Positions 8,577 through 17,240 of a DNA stretch of 64,000 bases are shown here, in pieces; position 1 is the stretch's first letter, and each line of letters starts with the position of its first letter. This stretch comes from SHZI01 sp964371995 (GTDB taxonomy: Bacteria > Pseudomonadota > Gammaproteobacteria > Steroidobacterales > GCA-2729495). Under the pieces are notes generated by a model. That model was given only the letters and a program-made list of their open reading frames with translations. It was not told the origin of the DNA and did no database searches. The translations under genes were made by a program, and so were the position numbers. The stretch covers positions 1 through 64,000 of the forward strand of contig CAYJPG010000005.1 in the NCBI GenBank assembly GCA_964371995.1, in the 5' to 3' direction.

Positions 8577-9296
8577 ATGACCACCCCATCGATCAACCCC
8601 CGTGACCGGCTCATCTTTGCCCTCGACGTGCCGGATGCCAGTGCAGCCCGGCAGCTGGTGGAGGAACTCGGCGACTCGGTGACCTTTTACAAGGTCGGGC
8701 TGGAGCTGATGGCAGCGGGCGGTTACTTCGAGCTGATCGAGTGGCTGCTGAAGCAGAACAAAAAGGTCTTTGCTGACCTGAAGCTCTTCGATGTACCGGC
8801 CACGGTCAGCCGTGCTGTGTCGCTGCTGGCGAATCGCGGCATCACCTTTGCCACCGTGCATGGCAATCAGGGCATCATGGAAGCGGCTGCAGCCGCCAAG
8901 GGCGAACTGAAGATCCTGGCGGTGACGGTGCTGACCAGTCTCGACCGGGGTGATCTCGATGATCTCGGCTTCAAGTGTGATGTGGAAGCGCTGGTGCTGT
9001 CGCGGGCGCGCCGCGCGCTGGAGGCGGGCTGTGACGGAGTGGTCGCGTCCGGACTCGAGCTCCCGGCCATGCGCAGGGCCATCGACAAACGCCTGCTGGT
9101 GGTAACGCCCGGTATCCGGCCCGTCGAGAACCGGCCGAGCGATGACCAGAAGCGCGTGGTAACTGTCGAGCAGGCCTTTGCCGATGGCGCCAATTACATC
9201 GTGGTCGGACGCCCGATCCGCGATGCCAAAGATCCACGCGCTGCTGCTGAGGCCATCCAGCGGACTATCGCGCAGCGGTTTTCGGCAGCTTCCTGA
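8577..9296 (+). CDS. pyrF: Orotidine 5'-phosphate decarboxylase
   Basis: A 239-residue enzyme converting OMP to UMP, the last step of de novo pyrimidine synthesis. The N-terminal LIFALDVPD strand, the catalytic DLKLFDVPATV segment (residues about 64-74, the K-x-x-D tetrad region), VTPGIRP and VVGRPI near the C-terminus are all present, and the length is normal. A possible -10 element TAGAAT lies about 35 bases upstream of the ATG. Its last 21 codons belong to an 84-bp direct repeat whose second copy lies at 11423-11506, next to the 3' end of tesA. pyrF itself is intact. Confidence 0.97.
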   Translation: MTTPSINPRDRLIFALDVPDASAARQLVEELGDSVTFYKVGLELMAAGGYFELIEWLLKQNKKVFADLKLFDVPATVSRAVSLLANRGITFATVHGNQGIMEAAAAAKGELKILAVTVLTSLDRGDLDDLGFKCDVEALVLSRARRALEAGCDGVVASGLELPAMRRAIDKRLLVVTPGIRPVENRPSDDQKRVVTVEQAFADGANYIVVGRPIRDAKDPRAAAEAIQRTIAQRFSAAS

Positions 9297-9317
9297 GTTT
9301 CTTTTCCAGTACTGGCC
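9234..9317. repeat. 84-bp direct repeat, copy 1 (3' end of pyrF)
   Basis: This segment matches 11423-11506 at a constant offset of 2189 bases, with no gaps and, by hand count, five mismatches (9236, 9242, 9245, 9262, 9301), about 94 percent identity. It covers the last 21 codons of pyrF, the stop and 21 bases beyond. Read on the other strand it would still encode the last residues of TesA. The two copies flank the fccB-fccA cassette. Confidence 0.95.
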
Positions 9318-9645
9318 GCACCGGCTCTGCAAGTGTCGCCTACACTCGACTGCTTAGTAAGTTGTGTCTTCCTCTTGATTTACGCGTCGTCTGAGCTTCC
9401 GCGCGTTCACCCGGATTTGCCGCTGGCCCCAAGCCGACGGCGGTGATCGGGAAGATCCTCCAACATCTGGGGCCACGGGGACTGCCGGTTGAGTCAAGGC
9501 TGACGATACGGGAGCCGGGGTGTCCGGCTGCGCCGGGCGGTGAGCGCGGTGCACAAATGCCGGGTACCCGGAAAAATACGTAGCGACAAGTGAAGCTGCA
9601 TTTCCTTCTGACCACGGTTGGTGATCACGTCGCCGGAACGGTATC
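9318..9645. other. Non-coding stretch between the repeat and fccB
   Basis: Together with the repeat tail this leaves about 350 bases with no supportable gene. Reading frames of 70-99 codons exist on the minus strand but have arginine/proline-rich compositions and no family resemblance. A weak hairpin (GCCGG-GGTGT-CCGGC) lies downstream of fccB, without the T-run of a classical terminator. Confidence 0.6.
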
Positions 9646-10896
9646 TCAGGCAAAAGTGTCCGCCATGAGTGCGTCGAACCACTTGCTCATCTGCTTGAAG
9701 TTTTTCTGCGTCCACCCATTCGATGCGCCCGAGGACTCGGCTACCGGCTTCATGACGCGGGCCGCAGGGTCATATTGAAATACTGCCGTCATCCAGCCCG
9801 CCTCGCTGCGTGTGATGGTCGAATAGCAGGCCGAATGGGTCACGGGGGCCGGGTCGGGTTCATGGCCTGAGAAGATGCGGGCCAATGCATCGGCGCAGAC
9901 TTTGGCCTGCTGATTGGCCATCTCGCCGGCCATGGGCTGTGTGCTGGCGCATGAATCACCGATCACATGTAGCGTCGGCGCAATCGAACTGACGTAGCTC
10001 AGAACGTCAACCGGCGCAAATCGCGCCTGCTTGTCGTTCGCCAACCCGGCGTTTGCAACCAGGGCGGCCGCTCGTTGGCGTGGAATCAGGTTGACGACGT
10101 CGGCACGAACCGGCCCGCCGCTGGTTGCGAGCGTCATCTGCTTTTGGTCGACCGAAGTAACATCAACACCATTGTGATACTCGATGATGCCGCCATAGAG
10201 TTCGCGGAAGGCCCGCTGGAAATTCTCCTTTTCCACCGCAATGTCCGGATTGGCATCGATCAGGATCAGCTTGGCGCGCGGCTTGCGCGCCTTCAGCCAG
10301 TCCGCGACCAGGCAGGCGCGTTCGTACGGCCCGGGTGGACAGCGATAGGGCATTTTCGGAACCGTGATGGCGACAACGCCGCCGTCCGGTAGTGCCGCCA
10401 GCTGTTGCGCAAGCAGTCCTGTTTGAGGTCCCGCTTGCCAGGCGTGCGGCATCCGGCTGGCATCATCCAGGCCGGGCACGGGGTCGAAGTCGATGCCGGG
10501 CGCCAGAATGATGCGGTCCGCCGTGAGGCGCTTGCCCGACGCCAGCTTGACCGAGGTGGCGACTGGATCGACTTCGATCACGTCGTCAACAATCAAACGT
10601 ACGCCGTAGCGGCGTTGCAAAGCGTCGTAGCCGTAGCTAAGGCTGGGTAGCGTTCGCTGCCCGGTAAGCACCAGGTTGCTCAGGATGTTGGAGGTGTATG
10701 TCGCCTGGCGTTCGATCAGGGTGACGTCGACCGAATCGCCCCACATACGCAAGTACTTTGCCACGCTGGCCCCCGCCATCCCGCCGCCGACAACCAGCAC
10801 GCGGGCTTTTGGTGACTGCGGCGCCGCCTGGGCTAATCTGCTTGAGAAGAGTGCCGACAGAGCGGCCATGGTGCGCAGAAATGAACGTCGATCCAT
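9646..10896 (-). CDS. fccB: Flavocytochrome c sulfide dehydrogenase, flavoprotein subunit
   Basis: A 416-residue periplasmic FAD enzyme oxidising sulfide and passing electrons to a c-type cytochrome. The N-terminus carries a Tat-type signal (DRRSFLRT, then a hydrophobic stretch to AQAA near residue 25). The FAD dinucleotide fold begins at VLVVGGGMAGASVAKYL (residues 33-49). The redox-active cysteine pair of the family is represented by C186 in MPYRCPPGPYERA and C357 in SACYS; GDSCA at 313-317 is the second FAD-binding region. The C-terminus matches the FCSD flavin-binding domain. The cytochrome gene precedes it by 12 bases on the same strand. The pair is bracketed by an 84-bp direct repeat, implying insertion between pyrF and tesA. 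Confidence 0.93.
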   Translation of the reverse strand: MDRRSFLRTMAALSALFSSRLAQAAPQSPKARVLVVGGGMAGASVAKYLRMWGDSVDVTLIERQATYTSNILSNLVLTGQRTLPSLSYGYDALQRRYGVRLIVDDVIEVDPVATSVKLASGKRLTADRIILAPGIDFDPVPGLDDASRMPHAWQAGPQTGLLAQQLAALPDGGVVAITVPKMPYRCPPGPYERACLVADWLKARKPRAKLILIDANPDIAVEKENFQRAFRELYGGIIEYHNGVDVTSVDQKQMTLATSGGPVRADVVNLIPRQRAAALVANAGLANDKQARFAPVDVLSYVSSIAPTLHVIGDSCASTQPMAGEMANQQAKVCADALARIFSGHEPDPAPVTHSACYSTITRSEAGWMTAVFQYDPAARVMKPVAESSGASNGWTQKNFKQMSKWFDALMADTFA

Positions 10897-10908
10897 AACG
10901 TAAACCCC

Positions 10909-11226
10909 TCAGCGTTGCTGTTGCGAAAGCCATTGGGTGAGTTCGCGCAATTGCGCGTCGCTGTAACCCATGGCATGGCGCGCCATGATGCCCTCACCTT
11001 CCTCGCCCGACTGATACGCCTTCATCTCGCTGAACAGCTTGCGCGCCGATTTTCCCGCAAGCTTGTCGAATCCGGGCCCTTTCCCGTTCGTCCCGTGGCA
11101 CTGAAAGCAGTTGGAAGCAAGCAGCCGGCCAGGTGGGCTGATCGCCGTCTGCGCGATCGTTGCCTGACTCGCAGCGATCGTGGCCGCTGCGGTCAACATG
11201 AGGAGGATCAGGCGTTGCGAGGCCAT
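10909..11226 (-). CDS. fccA: Monoheme cytochrome c subunit of sulfide dehydrogenase
   Basis: A 105-residue exported class I cytochrome c. Residues 1-26 form a Sec-type signal peptide, followed by heme motif C40-F-Q-C43-H44 and a short C-terminal domain with several methionines (for example GIMARHAMG) that could give the distal heme ligand. A good ribosome-binding site (AGAGGAAA) lies six to seven bases before the ATG. It is a single-heme protein, like small FccA subunits of some sulfur oxidisers and unlike the diheme subunit of Allochromatium. Position directly upstream of fccB makes it the electron acceptor of that flavoprotein. About 200 bases upstream separate it from the second repeat copy and could hold its promoter. 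Confidence 0.88.
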   Translation of the reverse strand: MASQRLILLMLTAAATIAASQATIAQTAISPPGRLLASNCFQCHGTNGKGPGFDKLAGKSARKLFSEMKAYQSGEEGEGIMARHAMGYSDAQLRELTQWLSQQQR

Positions 11227-11422
11227 AGCGTATTTCCTCTATATCCGGATGAGGCGATCAAGCTTTCAGTGGTGTCACTGGTGACCAGGCCGGGAGCCCG
11301 TATACGCATACCATAACCCAGGTTCGGAGTAGCATTTTTTTCGTCCGCGACCGGCATCGATCAAGAGACGTTCTTGAAGCAGAAGTAAGCCTTGCAGGTC
11401 ACTGTTTCCGCTCGGGTGTCTT

Positions 11423-11506
11423 CCGCGCGCCGCCGCTGAGGCCATCCAGCAGACTATCGCGCAGCGGTTTTCGGCAGCTTCCTGAGTTTTTTTTCCAGTA
11501 CTGGCC
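11423..11506. repeat. 84-bp direct repeat, copy 2 (3' end of tesA plus pyrF remnant)
   Basis: Second copy of 9234-9317. On the plus strand it reads as a diverged end of pyrF (PRAAAEAIQQTIAQRFSAAS then TGA); on the minus strand it supplies the real C-terminus of TesA. The differences from copy 1 are third-position changes in pyrF codons at 9236, 9242 and 9245, one Arg-to-Gln change, and one change that is synonymous in the TesA frame. Confidence 0.95.
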
Positions 11507-12101
11507 AGACGTTATCGAGCAGCAGGGGCTGTGCTTCAGCTGTTGGATGTATGCCGTCGGCCTGGATCAGGCTCAGGTCGAGTGCGACACGGGCCAGAAA
11601 AAATTCGATCAGTTCCACCCGGTATTGCCGGGCGAGCCCGGGGTATACAGCGGTGAAGGCTTGCGTATAGCGGCTGCCGTAGTTGGTGGGTATCTGCATG
11701 CCGGCAAGAATGACTTCCGCGCCGGCCTCACGACTCAGTTCGATCATTTTTGCCAGGTTGCCGCGCATGACCTTGATCGGCGTGCCACGCAGCCCGTCAT
11801 TGCCGCCCAGCTCGATGATGACGATGGCCGGGCGATGAAGTGCCAGTGCGCGTGGCAGGCGTCTCAGTCCGCCGCCCGTGGTATCACCGGTGAGGCTGGC
11901 GTTGACCACCTCATAACCGTACCCTCTGGTTGCCAGCCGGTCGCGGAGCAGCGACACCCAGGATTCCTGCTCGCTCATGCCGTAGCCTGCGCTGAGGCTG
12001 TCGCCGAGTATCAGCACGGTGGGGTTACGGTCGGCCGCCGTGGCCTGCACAACTGATGTCAACAACAGCAGGGCGATGGCGGCAAACAGCGCCTGGCGCA
12101 T
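11454..12101 (-). CDS. tesA: Periplasmic GDSL esterase / acyl-CoA thioesterase I
   Basis: A 215-residue SGNH hydrolase with broad thioesterase, lysophospholipase and esterase activity in the family. Signal peptide at residues 1-24. Block I is ILGDSLSAGYGMS (nucleophile Ser), block III GGNDGLRG, and block V DGIHPTAEAQ supplies the catalytic Asp and His. The ATG at 12101 was chosen because it begins the signal peptide; longer reading frames upstream run into the divergent ybbA gene. Divergent arrangement with ybbA-ybbP is the same as in E. coli. The 3' end lies inside the second copy of the 84-bp repeat and overlaps a pyrF remnant on the opposite strand. Confidence 0.93.
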   Translation of the reverse strand: MRQALFAAIALLLLTSVVQATAADRNPTVLILGDSLSAGYGMSEQESWVSLLRDRLATRGYGYEVVNASLTGDTTGGGLRRLPRALALHRPAIVIIELGGNDGLRGTPIKVMRGNLAKMIELSREAGAEVILAGMQIPTNYGSRYTQAFTAVYPGLARQYRVELIEFFLARVALDLSLIQADGIHPTAEAQPLLLDNVWPVLEKKLRKLPKTAAR

Positions 12102-12120
12102 GAACAACAGGTTTTTATGA

Positions 12121-12807
12121 ATGGCGGATCGCATGGATAGTGATGCCGTGCTGCGTGCAGCGGGACTGGTGAAAGAGGTTAGCAGTCCGGAAGGGACGCT
12201 GACCATCCTCGACGGTATTGATCTCAGCATCGCGCGGGGTGAATCGGTGGCCCTGGTCGGCCCCTCAGGCGCCGGCAAGACCACGCTGCTGGCCCTGCTC
12301 GCCGGTCTCGATCGTCCGACGCGGGGCAAGGTCTGGTTGTGCGGGACAGAACTCACTGCGCTGAACGAAGATGGCCGGGCTGCCTTGCGCGCGCGACGCG
12401 TCGGCTTCGTATTCCAGTCCTTTCATCTGCTGCAATCGCTCACCGCACTGGAAAACGTGATGTTGCCGCTCGAACTGGCGGGTGAGGCGAAGGCGGCGGC
12501 AATGGCGCGCGAGACCCTGGCGAATATCGGTCTCGGTGCCCGGCTCGGCCACTATCCGCGTCAGCTCTCCGGTGGTGAGCAGCAGCGCGTGGCCATCGCC
12601 CGGGCCTTCGTTACGCGGCCGGAAGTGCTGTTCGCCGACGAGCCCACCGGCAATCTCGACACTGCTACCGGCGAGCGCATCGGGCAGTTGCTCTTCGACC
12701 TCAACGCCGAAGCGCGCACCACGCTGGTGCTCGTTACCCATCAGCGCGAACTGGCCGCACGCTGCGATCGCACCATCCAGCTGGTCGCGGGCAAGATCCT
12801 GCCATGA
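12121..12807 (+). CDS. ybbA: ABC transporter ATP-binding protein, YbbA-like
   Basis: A 228-residue ABC ATPase of the MacB/LolD group. Walker A GPSGAGKTT at about residues 47-55, signature LSGGEQQR near 150 and Walker B VLFADEPTG just after. The partner permease gene starts four bases before this stop (ATGA overlap), and tesA is divergent with only 19 bases between start codons. In E. coli YbbA-YbbP share this context; the substrate is unknown, though a role in exporting or extracting hydrophobic compounds or lipids has been proposed. An alternative ATG lies four codons in. Confidence 0.93.
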   Translation: MADRMDSDAVLRAAGLVKEVSSPEGTLTILDGIDLSIARGESVALVGPSGAGKTTLLALLAGLDRPTRGKVWLCGTELTALNEDGRAALRARRVGFVFQSFHLLQSLTALENVMLPLELAGEAKAAAMARETLANIGLGARLGHYPRQLSGGEQQRVAIARAFVTRPEVLFADEPTGNLDTATGERIGQLLFDLNAEARTTLVLVTHQRELAARCDRTIQLVAGKILP

Positions 12808-15302
12808 ACCTCAAGGTACCGGTCTTTGCCTGGCGCGCCTTTGTCAGGGATCTGCGCGCCGGCGAACTATCGGTATTGCTCGCCGCGATCGTGCTGGCTG
12901 TCACCGCCATGACGGCGGTGAGCTTTTTCACCGATCGCGTCGGCACCTCCATGAAGCAGCAGGCCAGCCAGGTGCTCGCCGCCGACCTGGTGCTGCGCTC
13001 GGCCGCGCCGTTGCCGCCGGATTTTCAGGTCGAGGCGCGGGAAATGGGGCTCGCAACTGCCGAGACGCTGGCTTTTCCCACCGTCGTGCTTTTCGGTGAG
13101 GAAACTGCGCTGGCAGCCGTCGATGCGGTGAGCGATGGCTACCCTCTGCGCGGCCAGCTCACCATCGCCGATACGCTGGTTGGCGACGGCCGGCCGGCAG
13201 ACGGCATTCCCGCGCCGGGTGAAGCATGGGCGGAGCCTGGTCTGCTCGGACGTCTCGGTATCGACGTCGGCGCGACGCTGACGGTCGGTAACCGGTCGCT
13301 GCGCATCACGCAGGTCCTGCAGTACAAGCCGGACCAGAATATCGGCTTCGTCAATCTCGCACCGGGGCTGATGGTGAACCTGGATGATGTGCAGGCGATG
13401 GGTGTGGTCAAACCCGGCAGCCGCGTCACATGGCACCAGATGTATGCCGGCAGCGATGCACAGATCGCGAAGTTCCGCACGAGCGTCGAGCCGCGCCTGC
13501 GGGCGGATACCAGCCTGCGTGGCCGCGAGGATGCCGGCGAGCAGATCAACGCAGCCATCGATCGTGCGGAGCGCTTCCTGACGCTGGCCTCGCTGGTGAC
13601 GGTGATACTCGCCGCGGTGGCTGCAGCGATGGCCGCTCGCCGCTACGCAATGCGACATCTGGACAACATCGCCTTGCTGAAAACACTTGGCGCAAGTCAG
13701 CGCTTCGTCGTGGCGGTGACCATGGGCGAGCTCGGCCTGATCGTCGTTGCAACCTCGCTGCTTGGCGTGCTGCTCGGTTATGGCGCGCAGTACGGGCTCG
13801 CTGTGATTGCCGCGGAACTCGTCGGTTTTGTACTGCCGCCTGCATCGGGGCAGCCCTTTCTGCTCGGCATCCTGACTGCTGCGACGGTCGTCATCGGATT
13901 CGCCTTGCCGCACCTGCTGCGACTTGGCTCCACACCGCCGCTGCGGGTGCTGCGCAAGGACTTGCCGGCGCCGCGTCTCAGCGCGCTTGCCACATTCGGC
14001 ACGGCGCTTGCGGCCATCGGCGCGCTGGTCTTCGTGATTGTCAGGGATGCGCTGCTGGTGGGGTTGATCGCCGGTGGCCTGGTGGGTATGGCGCTGATTG
14101 CGGGCGGTATCGGCTGGCTGCTGGTGCGGGGCCTGGGACGGTTCCGCGGCGCGGCCGGAATCGCCTGGCGCTATGGTCTCGCGAACATCGCGCGGCGTGG
14201 TCCGGAAAGCATCGTGCAGATCGTGGCTTTCGGCCTGAGCCTGATGGTGTTGTTGCTGCTCGGCGTGGTGCGCAACGACATACTTTCTGCCTGGGAAGAG
14301 ACCCTGCCGGCCACCGCACCGAATCACTTCATGATCAATATCGAGCCCGAGCAGCTGCCCGGCCTGCGGGACTTTTTCAAGGCAGAGATCGGTCGCGATG
14401 TCACGGCCTTGCCGCTGATCCGTGGTCGCCTCACCGGCATCAACGGTCAGCCCGCTGCGGAATTCAAGGCGGCCGGCGCACAGGGCGCTGCTTTTCTGCA
14501 GCGTGAGTCCAATCTGACCTGGATCGCTGCATTGCCAGTCAGCAATACGGTGACCGACGGAAAATGGTGGAGCAGCGACTATGCCGGGCCGCCGCAGGTA
14601 TCGCTGGATGCGAAGCTCGCCGGGAGTCTCGGCGTGGGTCTCGGCGATACGCTGCGCTTCAACGTGGCCGGAGAAGACATCGAGGCGCCGGTGACCAGCC
14701 TGCGCAGTGTCGAGTGGGATTCCTTTCAGCCGAATTTTTTCGTCGTGCTGTCGCCCGGCCTTGCTGCCGGGTTGCCGCAGACCTATTTAGCCAGCGTTTA
14801 CGTGCCGCGTGATCGTGTGAAGGTGCTGGGCCGGCTGGTGCGGCAATTCCCCGGCGTGACCGTGATCGACCTCGAAGTGATCCTCGCCCAGGTGCGCTCG
14901 GTCATCGACCGGGCTGCGCTGGCCGTGCAATACGTCTTTGCCTTTACCTTGCTGGCCGGCCTCGTGGTGCTGCTCGCTGCTGTGCAGATTACCCGCGACG
15001 AGCGACGCTTCGAGAGTGCGATCCTGCACACGCTGGGTGCTGCGCGGCGCAAGATCCTGCAGGGTGTGGCGGTGGAGTTCGTGACGCTGGGCGGCCTGTC
15101 CGGGGCGCTCGCTGCGTTTGGCGCGACTGCCATGGGCTGGGCGCTGGCTCACTATGCATTCAAGCTGGAATATGGGGTGAGCCCTCTGCTGTGGCCGCTG
15201 GGGCTGGTGGCCGGCGCGCTGATCGTCGGCGTCGCCGGCACGCTTGCGACGCGCCGCGCGGTCAGTGAGCCGCCCGTTTCAGTACTGCGGGACGGGGCCT
15301 GA
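12804..15302 (+). CDS. ybbP: FtsX-like ABC permease, YbbP-like
   Basis: An 832-residue inner-membrane permease with the double FtsX architecture. An N-terminal helix at about residues 20-40, a large periplasmic domain, a first block of three helices at about 265-375, two further hydrophobic segments near 395-440, a second periplasmic domain, and a final FtsX block at about 715-820. The length and pattern match YbbP, about 800 residues in E. coli. It overlaps ybbA and forms the membrane part of the same transporter, acting by mechanotransmission as in MacB rather than classical import. The Nudix gene begins two bases after its stop. Confidence 0.92.
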   Translation: MNLKVPVFAWRAFVRDLRAGELSVLLAAIVLAVTAMTAVSFFTDRVGTSMKQQASQVLAADLVLRSAAPLPPDFQVEAREMGLATAETLAFPTVVLFGEETALAAVDAVSDGYPLRGQLTIADTLVGDGRPADGIPAPGEAWAEPGLLGRLGIDVGATLTVGNRSLRITQVLQYKPDQNIGFVNLAPGLMVNLDDVQAMGVVKPGSRVTWHQMYAGSDAQIAKFRTSVEPRLRADTSLRGREDAGEQINAAIDRAERFLTLASLVTVILAAVAAAMAARRYAMRHLDNIALLKTLGASQRFVVAVTMGELGLIVVATSLLGVLLGYGAQYGLAVIAAELVGFVLPPASGQPFLLGILTAATVVIGFALPHLLRLGSTPPLRVLRKDLPAPRLSALATFGTALAAIGALVFVIVRDALLVGLIAGGLVGMALIAGGIGWLLVRGLGRFRGAAGIAWRYGLANIARRGPESIVQIVAFGLSLMVLLLLGVVRNDILSAWEETLPATAPNHFMINIEPEQLPGLRDFFKAEIGRDVTALPLIRGRLTGINGQPAAEFKAAGAQGAAFLQRESNLTWIAALPVSNTVTDGKWWSSDYAGPPQVSLDAKLAGSLGVGLGDTLRFNVAGEDIEAPVTSLRSVEWDSFQPNFFVVLSPGLAAGLPQTYLASVYVPRDRVKVLGRLVRQFPGVTVIDLEVILAQVRSVIDRAALAVQYVFAFTLLAGLVVLLAAVQITRDERRFESAILHTLGAARRKILQGVAVEFVTLGGLSGALAAFGATAMGWALAHYAFKLEYGVSPLLWPLGLVAGALIVGVAGTLATRRAVSEPPVSVLRDGA

Positions 15303-15304
15303 AC

Positions 15305-15778
15305 ATGCCGTTGAGGGGGCGTGCGACGGGCAGGGCACGCAAAGCGGGACTGGTATCCTGTGGCGCAATCGTCTTGCGCGAAACACCGGAAGGTTGGCGC
15401 GTGCTGATGCTGCGTGTGTTCCGGCACTGGGATTTCCCCAAAGGCCTCATGGAGGCGGGCGAAGTCCATCTGCAGACTGCCCGGCGTGAAGTGGGCGAGG
15501 AGTCGGGTATCAGCGATCTCGAGTTTCCATGGGGCGAGGGCTATGTGGATACCGGCCCCTACAATCGCGGCAAGATTGCCCGCTACTACCTTGCACGTAC
15601 CACGCAGTCTGAGGTTGAGCTGCTGCCGAGTCCGGATACCGGGCGTCCGGAACACAGCGAGTATCGCTGGGTCAGTCTGCCCGAGGCGCACCGGCTGGGT
15701 TCACCGCGCGTCAGGCTGGCAATCAGCTGGGCCGAGCATGTGCTGAGCAGCGCTGGTGTGATTGCGCCGCCGCCGTAG
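15305..15778 (+). CDS. Nudix hydrolase
   Basis: A 157-residue pyrophosphohydrolase. The Nudix box is complete: GLMEAGE, seven residues, then REVGEESGI (about residues 48-70), with all metal-binding glutamates. The fold is of the diadenosine tetraphosphate hydrolase or RNA pyrophosphohydrolase size class, but no substrate can be assigned from the sequence; an N-terminal basic stretch (RGRATGRARK) precedes the domain. The start lies two bases after the ybbP stop, so it is probably cotranscribed with the transporter. It is convergent with the following gene, whose stop lies 11 bases beyond this one. Confidence 0.88.
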   Translation: MPLRGRATGRARKAGLVSCGAIVLRETPEGWRVLMLRVFRHWDFPKGLMEAGEVHLQTARREVGEESGISDLEFPWGEGYVDTGPYNRGKIARYYLARTTQSEVELLPSPDTGRPEHSEYRWVSLPEAHRLGSPRVRLAISWAEHVLSSAGVIAPPP

Positions 15779-15789
15779 GCGACTTGCAG

Positions 15790-16968
15790 TTATTCTTCCG
15801 GCCGCTCGTCGGGCGTCGTCTCCGGTGTCGACGTTATCGCCTCATCCGGTACGGCGCTTGCCGCGATGCCGAGGTTGAAGGTGGCAAAGCCCGGCATCAC
15901 CATCTGGTTCAGCGCCATGCCGATCACCCGCCCCTCCAGCGGCGAGTAGATCAGGTTCTGCTCGTTGCTGATGGGGTCGGTAACCGTCCCGAGCACGTCG
16001 CCGGCTTCAACGATCTGGCCAAGCCGCACCAGTGAAAAAAGCAGTCCGCCGTGATCAGCGCGGACCCACTTCGACTGGTAATAAACCGGCCGGGCCGCGC
16101 TGAGCAGATTCACTCGATTGACGATCTTCAGCGCATCGAGCAGACGGACGATACCCGCTGTGCCCTCGCGCACCTGTGCTGACTGCAGGCGGCCGGGTTC
16201 ACCGGTTTCGAGCGTGACTGCAGGTATGCCCGCCTGGGCTGCGGCATAGCGCAGCGTGCCGGGCCGACCCGCATTGTGCAGCACCAGCATGCCGCCGAAC
16301 CCCTTGACGAATTCCCTGACTTTTTCGTTGCGCAGGTCAGCGCGCAGCTGGGGCAGGTTGGTGCGGTTGAGCGAGCCGGTGTGCACGTCGACCAGTCCGT
16401 CACAGTGCCGGATGATGCCGTCAAACAGCGACCAGGCAATTCGTGACGCCGCACTGCCGTTGGGATTGCCTGGGAAGTAACGGTTGAGGTCGCGTCGGTC
16501 GGGAAGATAGCGCGAGCCGCGACGAAAGCCCTGCAGGTTGACGATCGGAATGCCGATCACCGTGCCGCGTATCCGGGCGGGTTCCAGATCCTGGGTAACG
16601 CGGCGCACGACCTCGATACCATTCAGTTCATCGCCGTGTATGGCGCCAGTCAGACACAGGATCGGCCCGCGGCCCGTACCGTTGATCACCAGTACCGGTG
16701 TGCGATCCGAGCTGCCATCGAATGATTGTCCGCCGGACCAGAACAGCCGGCGCGTTGAACCCGGCGGAATGGTTTCGCCGAGCAGTTCCATGGTCTGACC
16801 CCCGCGCATGCCGTTTGCCAGCGGCGCGGTCGGTATATCTCCGGTCTTTGCGGCAGTCGGTGCATGTTCGGGCGCCGGGGCTGGCGTTGCGACCGGCTTT
16901 CGGTCGCAGGCGCTGATCAGTGCGATGGAGAGCGCGCAGGCAGCGATACGGCAGACGGCCCGGGTCAT
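15790..16968 (-). CDS. Periplasmic lipoprotein of the succinylglutamate desuccinylase/aspartoacylase (AstE/AspA) family
   Basis: A 392-residue zinc-dependent deacylase-like protein. The ATG at 16968 was preferred over one 17 codons upstream because it begins a lipoprotein signal peptide (CALSIALISAC, Cys at about residue 20). The M14-related zinc motif GAIHGDELNGIEV is at about residues 110-125, with a second ligand region around DVHTGS near 210. The C-terminal 60 residues (PLEGRVIGM, MVMPGFATFNLG) form the barrel-like domain seen in the family. Known members deacylate N-acyl amino acids in the cytoplasm, so a lipid-anchored envelope form is unusual. The divergent neighbours are cell-wall enzymes, which hints at a peptidoglycan or envelope substrate (inference). 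Confidence 0.8.
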   Translation of the reverse strand: MTRAVCRIAACALSIALISACDRKPVATPAPAPEHAPTAAKTGDIPTAPLANGMRGGQTMELLGETIPPGSTRRLFWSGGQSFDGSSDRTPVLVINGTGRGPILCLTGAIHGDELNGIEVVRRVTQDLEPARIRGTVIGIPIVNLQGFRRGSRYLPDRRDLNRYFPGNPNGSAASRIAWSLFDGIIRHCDGLVDVHTGSLNRTNLPQLRADLRNEKVREFVKGFGGMLVLHNAGRPGTLRYAAAQAGIPAVTLETGEPGRLQSAQVREGTAGIVRLLDALKIVNRVNLLSAARPVYYQSKWVRADHGGLLFSLVRLGQIVEAGDVLGTVTDPISNEQNLIYSPLEGRVIGMALNQMVMPGFATFNLGIAASAVPDEAITSTPETTPDERPEE

Positions 16969-17240
16969 ATCCGTGCGGGTGATGTCATTGGCTGGCAGCA
17001 GTTGATTCAAGGTGGGCATTCTCGATGCGGCAGGCTGTGATTCCGGGGTCTACAATAAAAGCCCGTCGGGTCGGTGCGGGGGCATCTCAGGGCACGATCG
17101 GCATATTATTGCGTGACACCGGCCCGCGTTTATGTGAAACGTGTGCGAGTTCGGAATCAGCAACGGGGCGTAGTCTTGGCTATCGGCTGATTATGGAGAG
17201 CGGACGGGAGAAATTCCGCTCCACGCCGGTCAGACATTTT

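Noticed and set aside
9354..9653. 99-codon minus-strand frame downstream of fccB
   Set aside because: Composition is Pro/Arg/Ser-rich with no family, and it overlaps the end of fccB; more likely non-coding.
9234..11506. fcc segment as an insertion sequence or integron cassette
   Set aside because: No transposase, integrase or terminal inverted repeats; an 84-bp flanking repeat containing coding ends is far longer than a target-site duplication.
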